A program made the translations under genes and the position numbers. The notes below the pieces were generated by a model. That model was not told the origin of the DNA. It saw only the letters and a list, made by a program, of their open reading frames with translations, and did not search any database. From Ctenosaura bakeri (taxonomy: Eukaryota > Chordata > Lepidosauria > Squamata > Iguanidae), in contig CAOLHI010000062.1 of NCBI GenBank assembly GCA_948474755.1, positions 620,001-684,000 of the forward strand: DNA of 64,000 bases, read 5' to 3'. Positions 22,565 to 33,068 of the stretch are shown here, one piece after another (position 1 is the stretch's first letter; the number at the start of each line of letters is the position of its first letter).

Positions 22565-23129
22565 GGTCATTTCTGCACTACACTCGTATAGTGCTATTTT
22601 TCCATTTTTGACATCCTGTGGAATCCTGGGGTTTGCACTAGAGACATTTAGAATTCTCAGCCAATGACCTCTTTGGCCTCAGTCAACTACAACCCCTAGA
22701 ATTCCACAGGAATGTTGGAAGTGGGATAATAGCACTGTAATGGTGTAGTGTGGAAATGGCCAATGCAACATAGATTGTCTTCATCCCACTAAAGTTGGTA
22801 AAGCAAAATGCAAGAACATATCAAGGTTACATATGACTTTTTGAATGCTCTTAAGATCATACAAGGTCTGTACAATAAGGGCTTTGCCCTTCAACAAACC
22901 AAGATCATTGATACCGAGGTGAATGACCATATCAAGGGGGCAGAACTCTACACTGTGGTTTGATCACTCAACTCCAATTAAGCCTCAAAATGTCAGTCCT
23001 GATCTTGGTGCACTGCCTGGGGTTATAACCATAGAATGGCGGCAAATCAGGACACACAACCTCTTCATACAAAACCTAACATCTTGAAAAAATAACATTA
23101 GTAAACAGCAGTGTAGTGCAGACATGACC
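22565..23129. mobile_element. 565-bp inverted-repeat element containing a palindromic MITE and an SGNH relic
   Basis: The element starts GGTCATTTCTGCACTAC and ends with the inverse GTAGTGCAGACATGACC (one mismatch). TAT lies on both sides (22562-22564 and 23130-23132), and deleting the element with one TAT restores the CR1 frame, so the 3-bp target duplication is well supported. The left 197 bp (22565-22761) is a whole copy of the palindromic MITE in reverse orientation. The remaining 368 bp hold a minus-strand SGNH hydrolase-like relic and a lone right terminal repeat. It may be a larger member from which the MITEs derive, or a composite. Confidence 0.75.
22780..23060 (-). pseudogene. SGNH/GDSL hydrolase-like relic inside the DNA element
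   Basis: The minus strand over 22955-22790 reads DMVIHLGINDLGLLKGKALI followed by VQTLYDLKSIQKV. This resembles the block III region (hydrophobic strand, HLGxNDLG, then GKAL) of SGNH-type hydrolases that are abundant as ORFs in vertebrate transposable elements. The upstream part (23060-22960) matches only weakly and contains stops; downstream motifs are lost. A catalytic Ser block and the C-terminal DxxH are not visible. The assignment rests on one block of about 30 residues. Its host element is uncertain. Confidence 0.5.
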
Positions 23130-23470
23130 TATGATAGCCATCTTCAAAGACCTGAAGGCATGTCATGTAAAAAATGGAGATTGCTTCTTTTCTGCTGCTC
23201 CTGAGGATAAGACACAGGCCAATGGGTTCAAATTATATGTAATTATATGAGATCCTGGCTGAATATTAGGGAGAACTTTCTGGTGGCAAAAGATGTTGGA
23301 TAGCAGAATATATTGTCTCAAAAGATGGCAGACTCTCCTTCACTGGAGGTTTTGAAACACAAGCTAGATGCTCAAAGATTCTTTAGCTGTAGATTTCTGA
23401 AATGTCAGGAGACTGGACTACATGAATCTTGTTTGCCCTTTCAATCCTATGTTCTATGACTCTATACATC

Positions 23471-24713
23471 AATAATACAGAAATGTGGTCAAAACTAAAA
23501 GTGGTAGCTGGATGGGTAAGTAAAGCCACCCCAGTTTCTTCTCCCAGCTGGCCTTGATTCAACCTTTGCTATTCATCCTTTGCTTTCTGTCCCTTCATGA
23601 CTCAACACACTGGCCTTTATCTCTGTTTTCCCATGTAAGGTGCTATAATTAAGAATTGCCTTCTTTTAAAAGGGATAGACAGAAAAGTAGGGAGGAGAAA
23701 CTTGTCTTCTTTAAGATGTTTCTCCTGATTTAGAAAACACAAAGTGCCTCATTGGCTTTTGGAAGTAGAACTATTTCTCTCTTTCTCTTAAGACATGGTA
23801 AAGAAGCTACTGATGTTGCCCTTGTCCGTTAGTATGCATTTCTTAAGAATTACTTTTAAAAAGTGTGAACATAGAGCAATTCCAACAAAAAAAAATGATT
23901 ATTTGTTAAATTTATGAGCTTTATAATTGCAGGAGTTACTCGGAGAGATCTGCTTCAATTTAAAACAGAATACTATTAAAACTTCAACATTTAAAATCCT
24001 AAAAAAAAAAAAATGCAATAAGCACAATAAAATTAGTGAGAGAGAAAAGAAAAACAAATCTGTGACATGAAACCAGAATAGCATAATATGTAAACAGCTG
24101 TACCTCTTCCTTCCTGGAATCATGTCTGATCTGTGTCTGGTTACTTCACTTATTTTCTTTTAAAAAGGGACACTTTTTTCTCACATGTGTGCATGGTTAC
24201 ATTTAAGTTCTAAAGTGAACACATTGTTCTAGTATATTCTCATTGACTAAAGTGTTTTCAAACCATATTTTGTGCACATTGTACAGTTTTCAAATGTGTG
24301 CAGAGAGCCACAGCTGTTCTTTCACATGTGGAATTTTTGTACATTTTTTGTACATTTTTATGTATTGACTTTGCATCGTCCCCTCCATGCTGATGTGTGA
24401 TATGTCGCCAACTTGGCAACGAACATTTTCTTGAAGTATTTTAATAAGTGGATATGAACTTTACAATAAGAATTCCCCCCTCCTCCATTTCCCTCCCATG
24501 GGAGGAAAATCATTCTAAAAAACGGGAAGGAAAAGTGAGAATACTACTTCTTTCTTTCTACCATTTCTAGCAGGATCCTGGTAGGGCACTGTCAATGGGC
24601 CTTCAATGTCACCATGTTTTGACCCCAAAGGTAGGACTGTTATGTAAGACAGGCTGTTACTGATCCAAAGGAGTGTCATCTGTGCCCTTCTGTCAAGTAT
24701 CAAAATACCTGTG
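23471..24713. other. Unassigned DNA
   Basis: No coding similarity or repeat termini. A short A-run at 24001-24013 and a run of small 'tttttgtacattttt' direct repeats near 24335-24360 are the only low-complexity features. Confidence 0.4.
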
Positions 24714-24912
24714 AGCCTTTCTGCACTACACTGTTATAGTGCTATTATTCCCCTGTCAACATCCTGTGGAATTCTGGGGTTTGGAGTTTACTGAGGTCAA
24801 AGGGCTCTCTGGCTGAGAATTCTAAATGCCCCTCCCTGAAGTGCAAACCCCAGGATTCCATAGGATGTTGAAAATGGAATAATAGTGTGATAATAGTAGT
24901 GTGGAAAGGTCC
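24714..24912. mobile_element. Palindromic MITE, copy 3
   Basis: Starts AGCCTTTCTGCACTACACTG, has the shared centre 'tgaggtcaaagggctctctg', and ends 'gtagtgtggaaaggtcc'. Same orientation as copy 1. The flanking triplets differ (GTG and TTT), so no target duplication is preserved. Confidence 0.88.
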
Positions 24913-26070
24913 TTTGTTGTAAATTTACTATAAAAATCTGAGTGATCTACAAAGTGTTACTATCTACCTAACTGTTAGGCATATATATAACTTTTACACT
25001 CCAGGGTTCCTGGTCTGTATCTAAAACATTAGTTTCTATATGGACACTTGTGTTTACACAAAATTGTAAAGTTTACTTACCACAATGTATTGAAGCAAGC
25101 ACCTGTACATGTTTTTTATGTATACTAAATGCTGGCTCGCATTACCATAGTGACATGGTGGAATCCATATTGAAATTAATAGTTGCTGGGTCTTGCCCAA
25201 GGAACTATGGTTAGGGAGGTGATTGATTTTTGTCTGTTTGTTTAATGTAGAGTGTTGTGCCCTTCAGCAGCCCTTAACGAGTTTCCAAGGAAGAGGGAGG
25301 AGAAAACATTAGGCTTGATAGCATATGAACATCTGCCAAACGGCTCATTCCCCTTACTTCACAAAATAAGCCTAACAAGTTAAAATGTTCTCAGAACTGG
25401 GTAGGGGAGGAAGATCAGCATCCACTAGTAAAACTCTAGGTCATTTGCAGCATGCTTGGAAAATTATTTTGTCTCCTGTACAAGGAGAAACATAAGCAGC
25501 AGCAACAAAACAGTAGCCATCTCACCCTAGATTGTGCCATACCGCACACAGGAAGAGAAAATTAGATAATGGTTAGGAGTGAATTTCTGAGGGACTATAA
25601 ATTCTTTCCTTTCCTGGTTGTTAAAGCAAATTCCTGGCATCAGAATTCTTTCATTTTCAATGCATGTGTTTAGCACCATGAGATTCCAATTAGATCGTAG
25701 AATTCTACTAAAAAAAAAATTGAAGTAGATTCCATAAGCCTGAACTCCTTTGTCAAAGAGGGTATTTTGATTTCACTCAATACATGAAACAATTATATAT
25801 TGATATTTTATTGGTTTTCTTTTTCACTGCTGAATATACTGATCAGTGTGATATATTAGATGGAAGAAATTCCTTAGAATACAGCCAGCATTGCATAAAG
25901 AGAGCACATTAGCCCTGTAATATTTGTGCTGTTTATTGTAAATCAGCATAGCAATCTGCTCATGCTACTATAAATATCTGGTAGTTTTGTATGCACAGTA
26001 CAATTCACAATTGAAAACCAATTCTTGACACACCCATAATTCAACCCAGAGTGTATAGAAAGAAAGAGAA
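24913..26070. other. Unassigned AT-rich DNA
   Basis: No coding similarity or transposon termini. The part at about 25760-26040 lacks any recognised repeat and may be unique sequence. Confidence 0.4.
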
Positions 26071-26262
26071 CTGGAGTGGTGTAGTGGTTTGAGTGTTAGA
26101 CTATGACCCTGGAGACTGGGGTTTGATTCCCTGCCATGGAAACCCATTGGGTAACTTTGGGCATGTCAACACTCCCAGCCCCAGAAAACCCTTAGGGTTA
26201 ACATTGGGCTTGCCTTAAGGTCTCCATTAGTCAGAAGTGACTTGAAGGCATATAGAAAAAAC
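26071..26262 (+). mobile_element. tRNA-headed SINE with Bov-B-like tail, copy 2
   Basis: Head 'ggtgtagtggtttgagtgtt' with B-box-like 'gggtttgattccc', then 'catggaaacccattgggta', 'cagccccagaaaaccc' and the tail 'ccttaaggtctccattagtc...tgacttgaaggca'. Somewhat shorter than copy 1 in the middle. A run of seven C and an (AC)n tract follow at 26271-26299. Confidence 0.88.
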
Positions 26263-26554
26263 ATTAAATAACCCCCCCAGCTCCACACACACACACAGAG
26301 TAGAGCTTCCGTAACTGAGGGGGCACTGTTCCAGGAACCTCCATTAATTAAAAAAAATGCTCATTCCCATGATATTAAATGGCAGTAATGTGCACATCGA
26401 TCTTTCAATGTGTCCACATTCATATCAACACCATGGTAGCTATAGGATGTGATACTTCATGTGAAATGGAAGTCACAGATGTGGAGGTTGTGGTTAAGGA
26501 GGGCCCACTGTATAGATGTGAGATATACATATACATACATATACATGAGAATAG

Positions 26555-26620
26555 TGTGGTGGCATGGTTTGAGCATTGGTCTATGGCTCTGAGACCATGG
26601 AAATGTAAGGGTCTCAGGTA
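26555..26620 (+). mobile_element. SINE head fragment, probable
   Basis: The words 'gtgtggtggcatggtttgag', 'cattggtctatggctctgag' and 'accatggaaatg' follow the order of the tRNA-like head of the SINE at 26071, but the tail is missing. Short and diverged, so uncertain. Confidence 0.4.
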
Positions 26621-26682
26621 TGAAAGAGGAGGAGGATCTGTATTTGCTGACCACCAATGGAGGAGAGGGATGCAATGGCTAT

Positions 26683-26883
26683 GGCCATTTCCACACTACA
26701 CTGTTATAATGCTATTATTCCACTTTCAACATCCTGTGGAATTTTGGGGTTTGTAGTTTACTGAGGCCAAAGAGCTCTCTGGCTGAGAATTCTCAATGCA
26801 TCTCCCTAAACTTCAAACTCCAGGATTCCATAGGATGTTGAAAGTGGAAAATAGCACTATAACAACATAATGCAGAAATGCCC
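26683..26883. mobile_element. Palindromic MITE, copy 4
   Basis: Starts GGCCATTTCCACACTACACT and ends 'tgcagaaatgccc', with the shared centre 'tgaggccaaagagctctctg'. TAT is present on both sides (26680-26682 and 26884-26886), the same 3-bp target duplication as at 22565-23129. Confidence 0.9.
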
Positions 26884-27699
26884 TATGTCAGGCACAGAGT
26901 GCTGTGATGCCAAGCATGGGGGAGGTGGGGGGTGGAACTAGAGAATTCATAAGCTCTGCCCCCCCCGCATTTTCTCCCTCTTTAGATGACACTTCAACCC
27001 ACTGTCCAGTACAGTATGAGCATTCCTGGTTGCTTCAGAGCCAGGTAGGTTATTCTCTCCTGTTGATTGATTGATTGGTTGATTGATTGATCTATTTTTG
27101 CCTATCACATACTGTATCTGTGGGATTTTGACAGCTGGTTTAAGGTGATGTCTTTAAACACGTAATCATTTAGCAGGTAATAGAGGAGAGGAAATAAGAA
27201 TTATGATGAAGATCTCAGCATTCTAAGCTCTAGAAGTGCCTCTTTAAATCCTAAACCCAGGGGTGGGGGAAGAAGACTACCTTTAGGACTGGCCTGCCTG
27301 GGGGCTTTGCCCTCACTTAAGTCCTGTGATTTAAAGGGATGGACTTCCATAGGTCTGCCTTATACCAGATGGCCATACAGGAAGCAACTCAGTTATTGGG
27401 TGGCCCTCAAGGCTCAAGTGTTTCACCCAGGGGAATTAGAGGAAGAAATCAAGGATTGGTGTCTGCCTCAGGTGATCCTGCCTCTTCCTTCTTTCCTGGT
27501 TCAACACAGTTTAAATAGGTTCTATGTTAAATAAAGTGGCCCTTAGTCAACCTAGTTCTCTGTGTGTGTTCTCATTATTCTATGGTTGGTCAGCAAAGTC
27601 TGTTAAATACTCATCCAGCCTACTAAGTACAGCCCTTTCTTTCTGAGTCAGGTGACAACAAATGATAACCCAGACCAAATCTTTAATATAGTAGGCCTT
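26884..27699. other. Unassigned DNA with a (TTGA)n run
   Basis: A (TTGA)n run lies at 27062-27092. Around 27500-27560 there is 'gttaaataaagtggccc' followed by a T-rich stretch, a polyadenylation-type signal without other LTR or gene evidence. Nothing else is recognised. Confidence 0.4.
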
Positions 27700-28340
27700 G
27701 AGAAGGAAGCTAGAGGACCTTCAAGCACAACTTGTTCCCCCCCCTCATAAATCCAGCCCAGAAAGATTGAGGGGAGTATTTCAAATGAACACGTGGCTGT
27801 GCAGATGGTACAGCTGAAAAAGATTTGGCTTCCTGGGCCATGGGCAGCACTTCAATGAAGGACCTCCGGCAAAAAATGGATTATTGGTATTCAAAAGAGA
27901 CAGAGCCTCAGGATATAGAAAAGAAAGATGATTTTATTCTTGAAAATGGCAGAACATATTTCAGCCTAAAAACACTTTTTTATGGCCAAACACATTGGGA
28001 TATTTTCAAGAATAAAAACATTTTTTTTCTTTTCTGTACCCTCAGACTTTGTTCTTTTCTACACCACAATCTAGCTCTTGCCAGAGGTCTTTCTTCATTT
28101 TTCTTGGATCTTTCTAGTCCTTTTTTGCGCTAAGAGATGGGTTGCACCTGAAGAGATAAATCTAATTATCTCAAATCTGTCAAAAAAGACTTAAAACTGA
28201 ATTCTATGGGAAGTGGGTTATGGGATATCAAGTACTAGGGAAAATAGTGTAAATGCAGGAGAAAATTGAGTGGAGGTGAACTCTAAACACAGGAAGATGA
28301 ATACAATTTATTTGGCATTACTGAAACACTCTTATTATCT
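27700..28340 (+). mobile_element. CR1 fragment: end of ORF1 esterase domain and start of ORF2
   Basis: Plus-strand translation yields ILPARKIEGSISN-like words, then MNTWLCRWYS, KRFGFLGHGQHFNEG and, near 28130-28170, RDGLHLKR. These are the last blocks of the CR1 ORF1 esterase domain, with the D-x-x-H-type word at the end. About 120 bp further, EDEYNLFGITET (28300-28335) is the start of the ORF2 endonuclease. Stops and frame changes throughout. The left edge is approximate. Confidence 0.72.
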
Positions 28341-28599
28341 TAATAAATTTGCAGGAAAAAATCACATAAGAAGCAGTGTGGCAGAACTAGAAGATATTTG
28401 CAGAAGGAGACAGAGTGGGGGAAAAATCTAGTTTGTTGGTATTATTTTTGGTCAGGATTTCAAAGAACTAATGACATATTCTGCATACATCATCTGCAAC
28501 ATACTCTTGGTAGTAAAACTCTTCTTACAAATGACCAGAATAATACAAATGACGAAGGTATTGCAGGCTGAAAGATCTAATTTGGTCAACTGAATGTAC

Positions 28600-29105
28600 T
28601 TTTCCTAAGAACATAGGCAAAGCCATACTAGATTAGATCAAAAGCCTTTTTAATCCAGCATTCTTTTTACTGAATGCTTGGTTAGGTGGCTATGGGAAGC
28701 CCATAATCAGGACATGACTGAAATCATATTCTTCTCTTCATGTTTCTCAGAAACAGATATTCTGAGTCTTACTAGCTCTGGTAGTGAATGTAATATACAA
28801 TCATGACTGAAAGTTAAAGACCCTTTTCCTTCATGAGTTTATCTAGTTCCCCATTTAAAGCCATCTACACTGGTGGCCATCACATTTTTTTGTTTGCTTT
28901 TGGAGATAACAAACTTTAACTTGGGTTGTTTGAAGATGTGTTTCCTTATGTCTGCCTTGATATAAGCTTCAGTGAATTACGGTATCTTGGATTCCAAAGT
29001 GATGAGAAAAGGAGAGAGAAATTTCCAGAACCTTTGTCCATTTTTTTTATTAAAGGAAAGAAACTATATACTGATATAGCCAAAGTCAGCAATTTTATTC
29101 AGCCC
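28600..29105 (+). repeat. Old sauropsid interspersed repeat, unnamed
   Basis: The sequence runs through phrases such as 'gaacataggcaaagccatac', 'aatccagcattc', 'ctatgggaagcccataatca', 'catgagtttatctagttccc', 'aaagccatctacactggtgg' and 'ttccttatgtctgccttga' in fixed order. I recognise this order from a repeat common in reptile and bird genomes but cannot give its exact family name. Heavily diverged, no coding capacity claimed. Confidence 0.55.
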
Positions 29106-31139
29106 TAAATGTGTGTGACTTTGGTATATATCTGATCATAACACTCACATAATCTGACAAGGTCCCTTTTATGTTATAGTTCAGTATAGAATCATATGCA
29201 TATCATTGTTTTTGTATGTGTGTGTGTGTAGGCCTTTCCATATATATCAATAACCTCAACTGTGGATATTTTTCAAATGATATGACACACAATGGATTTT
29301 GTAGAACGCATGTCAGAGTATTCTTTCTCTAGGAGCATGAAAAAGAAAAGATAATCTCTCCAAGTGACAGACTTGCCAGAGGTGATTATTTCTGTTTCAT
29401 CAGATACATTTAAACAACCATGTTTCACGTCCCTCTAAAGCATTTTCCCCCATGTCACAGAACAAATTAGTGAAGTCTAAATTTCAGCTCAAGGCTCCGT
29501 GTATCATTTCATAGCAGCAGCAAGGGTGGGGGGAAACACCAATAGCTTCCATTAGGGACCCAGAATCTTCTCATTTACATGAGAATGGAAAGTTAATTGT
29601 GTTACAGATTTTGAAGTTTCCCCTAGGAGTTCATTAAGCATGCTAAAACATGCTGAGAATATAACTTAACTGTCAACTTGGATGATCATGAATAAAATCA
29701 GCTTGAGATAACGAAAAGCATGACATACCTTAATATGTGTAAAATATAGTAGTAAGCAAGTAAGGGACAGAACTACTTCTGAAACCACTGTCAAAAATCT
29801 ATGTAGGACTCAGCCATTTAAAAGATCTTGACACAAAGAACAAACCAGAATTTCATTCTATAGCCACTCACTGGCTAGAGAATGAAAAGTAAATTGGACC
29901 CATTACAAAGTTGTTTTGTTTTGTCTTGTTTATTTTTTACATAAATTTCTTTACATTTAAAGTGGATCTCAGTTGCATACAATAATGTTCCAGTATAACA
30001 AAAGCAGGAAAAATAAAAACGCAATAGGAGGAAAAATAACCACATTAGTTGTAAAAGCTGCAGAAATGTCAAAAGAAGTCCATTTGTAAATTTTATCTAG
30101 ATGTTGCAATTATTGTTAGATTTTCTCTCCATTGGATCACAGGTAGGGAAAAAAAAATATTTCCAGTAAAGAAGTATCAATCTTTAAGCAGTCAAAAGGG
30201 CATGAAAAATCCACTTTCACTGGCCATTTGCTAATTTTGATGAAATAAGTAAATAATTCAAAAGAACATGCATGTCTTTAATACCAAGGAACTTTCCAAA
30301 ACCAAAATTATTTGTGTGATTACTTCCTCCAAAAATATAGCTACTATGGGACAACTCCAAAAACTATGCATTAAGGAAGCATTAGCAGTATTACATCTCC
30401 AACAATTTGCTGATTTAGAAAGCCCTTTCTTAAATAGATATTCTGGTGAGCAATATGCTGGAAATATGCTATTTCTGCTGTATAAAATGTAGTCTGATAT
30501 CTATAGCTGTACTAGTTATAGGTGTTAAAACAAATGTCCATTAATTAGTCAGAAATGGGTATTCTAATTTTCAATTCCATTCTTGCTGTAAACCTCACGT
30601 GTCATATTTATCTCAAGGTAACAGACATTTATGTATGTGCATACATATATATATATATATATATGACCTATGAATTGTTGGTTTGGATACTTAATTGGTC
30701 TCAATTAATATCTTTAATATTATGGGAACCCAAGATGCACTTAAAGTTGCAGGGCCAATTCTGGATTGCAGCATATGTTTCAGTAGTAGATATTGCCATT
30801 TAGCTGATAGATGAAGTTGAAATTATTCTTGCAAAACCGAAAAAGGCAAAAACTCATTGTAAACACCAAATATCTGATACAAGATAAACCTTATTGTTGG
30901 CCCACATGTTCCATAAAATTGCTTCCTTACCCCATTTTCAAATCTGTATCTCCCCACAAAGCCAATTTGGCATGATTGTATGAGTCAAATTGCAATTGAC
31001 GAGACACAGTTCAAACCACTGAAATTGTTGGAAAAAACACTGCTTTTTAAAAAAAATAAAATAAATAAAAATAAAATGAGAACCAAGTGCTGTCCATTTC
31101 AATAGAGATGCCAGAAATTAATACAAGAGATCAGATATG
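29106..31139. other. Unassigned AT-rich DNA
   Basis: No coding similarity or repeat termini. A short GT run is at 29215-29230 and an (AT)n run at 30641-30664. A slightly more complex stretch, about 29440-29720, has no recognised repeat. Confidence 0.4.
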
Positions 31140-31195
31140 CCTGATGATATATAACTTCCAGCTCTTCCAACTCTATGATTCTACAATTCTATGTT
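31140..31195 (+). mobile_element. CR1 3'-terminal scrap
   Basis: The phrase 'cttccaactctatgattcta' and the following ATTCTATG are the usual 3' end of CR1 elements, ending in the short ATTCTATG-type direct repeat. No coding part of CR1 is recognisable upstream. Confidence 0.65.
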
Positions 31196-32104
31196 TGGTT
31201 ATTCATAACTAAATTTGAATTCCCAAAGTTACAGGATCATAACTCCAGCTTACAATTTCTTAACTACCAAAGAAGTGCTAGTCAATGTTTTCTACTGAAG
31301 CCTCTGGGGCCTAACTGGTTTTATACAAATCTGCACATATGCATCATTTAAAAACTTTAAGAACTCAACTTTTTAAATTGTTTGATGTTTGCAACATTTT
31401 AAAATCATGCTATTATTTACATTGGTTTGAGTTGATTAAGTTAATTTTATTGTGTGCAGACCTAGTATCTTTAGTTAGAAAGAGGGAAATAAACATGTTG
31501 GTATCAAAAATAAATAAATAAATAAATAATCAACCAACCAATCTCAGGAAGAACAGTTAGGGGATTTCCACTACTGCACCCACAACTGCCATAATCAGGG
31601 GCTGAATGTAGCACGTTACAGATACTGATACTACTTATAACACAACACTTTTCATGTAATGAACGCATAACAATGTTCTTTGTCAAACAATATGATTAAA
31701 AGTAATGCTCTTGCTGCCCCCCCCAACAAGTAGCACTTACTACCTGTATTTTCTCGTTAGTGTTTTGCAGGCTAGAAAACCTTTTGGAGAGCATTTTTTT
31801 TTTCATTTTAAGCAGTTTTTTTTTCTCTTTTCAATATTGTTCTCCACTTCCAAATAGGAACTAAAAATATAAGGAAGCAATAGTAAAGGAATGAGTTGCA
31901 AAATCATTCTGTACAATTAACAGTAATATTATTCCGATTATTATGTTCTATAATGAATTTTTACTTAAATAAATAACTTTCCAAGAGGTGCCTTGCCTCA
32001 CTTGCTTAATGGTAGAGATGTTTCTGGAGGTCTAGATTAATGAAAAACTTGACAGCAAATGTGTTCTATCTGATGATGATGCATTCTCTCCAACCCACTT
32101 TTTT
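31196..32104. other. Unassigned DNA with (AAAT)n run
   Basis: An (AAAT)n run lies at about 31507-31530. T-rich runs occur near 31790-31820. Nothing else is recognised. Confidence 0.4.
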
Positions 32105-32377
32105 TCTGGCCTGGCAGCACATCATCTAAAGGGTTTCCAAGACACTGAAGATTGTGGCATTGGGAATAATGTTTTCCAATGATGTCTGCCAATTATGATG
32201 TCTTCCAATTATGTGTTATGTCAAGATCCAGCAACTGTAAAAAGTCTTCAGGATTCTGCTCCAACAGCTTATCTCAATGTTCCCCATGACTGGGACAGCA
32301 CTTTAGACATCATTTCGCAGTGCCACAATCTTCAGTGACTTGGAAACCCATTAGCTGACGTGCTGCCAGGCTGAAAT
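32105..32377. repeat. Fold-back (inverted-repeat) element
   Basis: The arm at 32105-32160 (…ggcctggcagcacatcatct… to 'gaagattgtggca') is the inverse of the arm at 32321-32377 ('tgccacaatcttcagtgact'… to 'gtgctgccaggctg'). About 52 bp match with roughly six differences. The loop of about 160 bp has a partial internal symmetry around 'aatgatgtct'. It has no ORF. It resembles a MITE or hairpin element, but the flanks show no clear target duplication and no second copy is seen in the window. Confidence 0.75.
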
Positions 32378-32700
32378 GGTAGAATTTTCAGTTCATATTT
32401 GGTTGCTTGTGAATGTAAATGTGAACCCCAGCAATTACATGAACATTAATCCAGCTTATGATTTCATAATTACTGAAAGAACGCCTGCCATTTTCCCCCC
32501 ACAGAATTTCTTTCCCACAGTCTTTTCCCACAGAAAGCATTTCCCCTGCACATAAAACATGATTTTCTGTGAAGAAAATAATATTTCTGCACAAAAATTG
32601 ATACATGGTAGTTTTGTTTTGGTTTTGTTTGATAAAAGAGTCCTTGAAAACCACACAATTTCTGAGAACTTTTTCACCGTGGGGAAAAAAAAGGCATAAT
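32378..32700 (+). repeat. Dispersed 'tttctgcacagaaaa' family, copy C
   Basis: Units such as 'ttttctgtgaagaaaataat', 'tttctgcacaaaaatt' and 'cacagaaagcattt' recur. The end 'ccttgaaaaccacacaattt' plus 'ctgagaacttttt' is a diverged match to the end of copy B. It starts at the edge of the fold-back element. Confidence 0.5.
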
Positions 32701-33026
32701 TATTTGATTTTGCCTATGAGAAGGAAACTTATGGACATTTATAACCATATAACTATAGGACTAAAGAAAACTACTACATGCTAGATAATTTATTGTGTCA
32801 TTCTAAAGCAAGCAATGTGCCTCATATTGTTGTTTTATGCCAGTCTATCACTCTAAAGAAGCTGCTGCTGAGGGCTGAAATCAGTGTACCAAGTGAAAGT
32901 TGTGATTACATCCCTGTGCATCCAAGCACTTATGAGTATCTGGCTGAGACTTCAACATTCAAAAAAAGAAGCACTGATCAGATCTATCACATCAATTGAA
33001 ATATGTCATATAATTCCACAAATGTT

Positions 33027-33068
<42 letters not shown>

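Larger units (their letters stand above)
22441..23470 (+). mobile_element. CR1 3' fragment interrupted by a DNA element
   Basis: The left part (22441-22564) encodes MLKCLETKLCEEQLMDLGMF and MEKRRLRDHM, the C-terminal CR1 RT region. It stops at 22564 and resumes at 23130 with IAIFKDLKACHVKNGDCFF and ANGFKL, in the right order for CR1. A decayed 3' UTR follows to 'tcctatgttctatgactcta' near 23445-23465, a CR1-like terminus. The interruption is the inverted-repeat element at 22565-23129; without it the frame reads ...LRDHM-IAIFK..., as in other CR1 copies. Confidence 0.85.

Noticed and set aside
30555..30803. 82-codon ORF across the AT run as a gene
   Set aside because: The YIYIYIYM core is translated (AT)n and nothing else supports coding.
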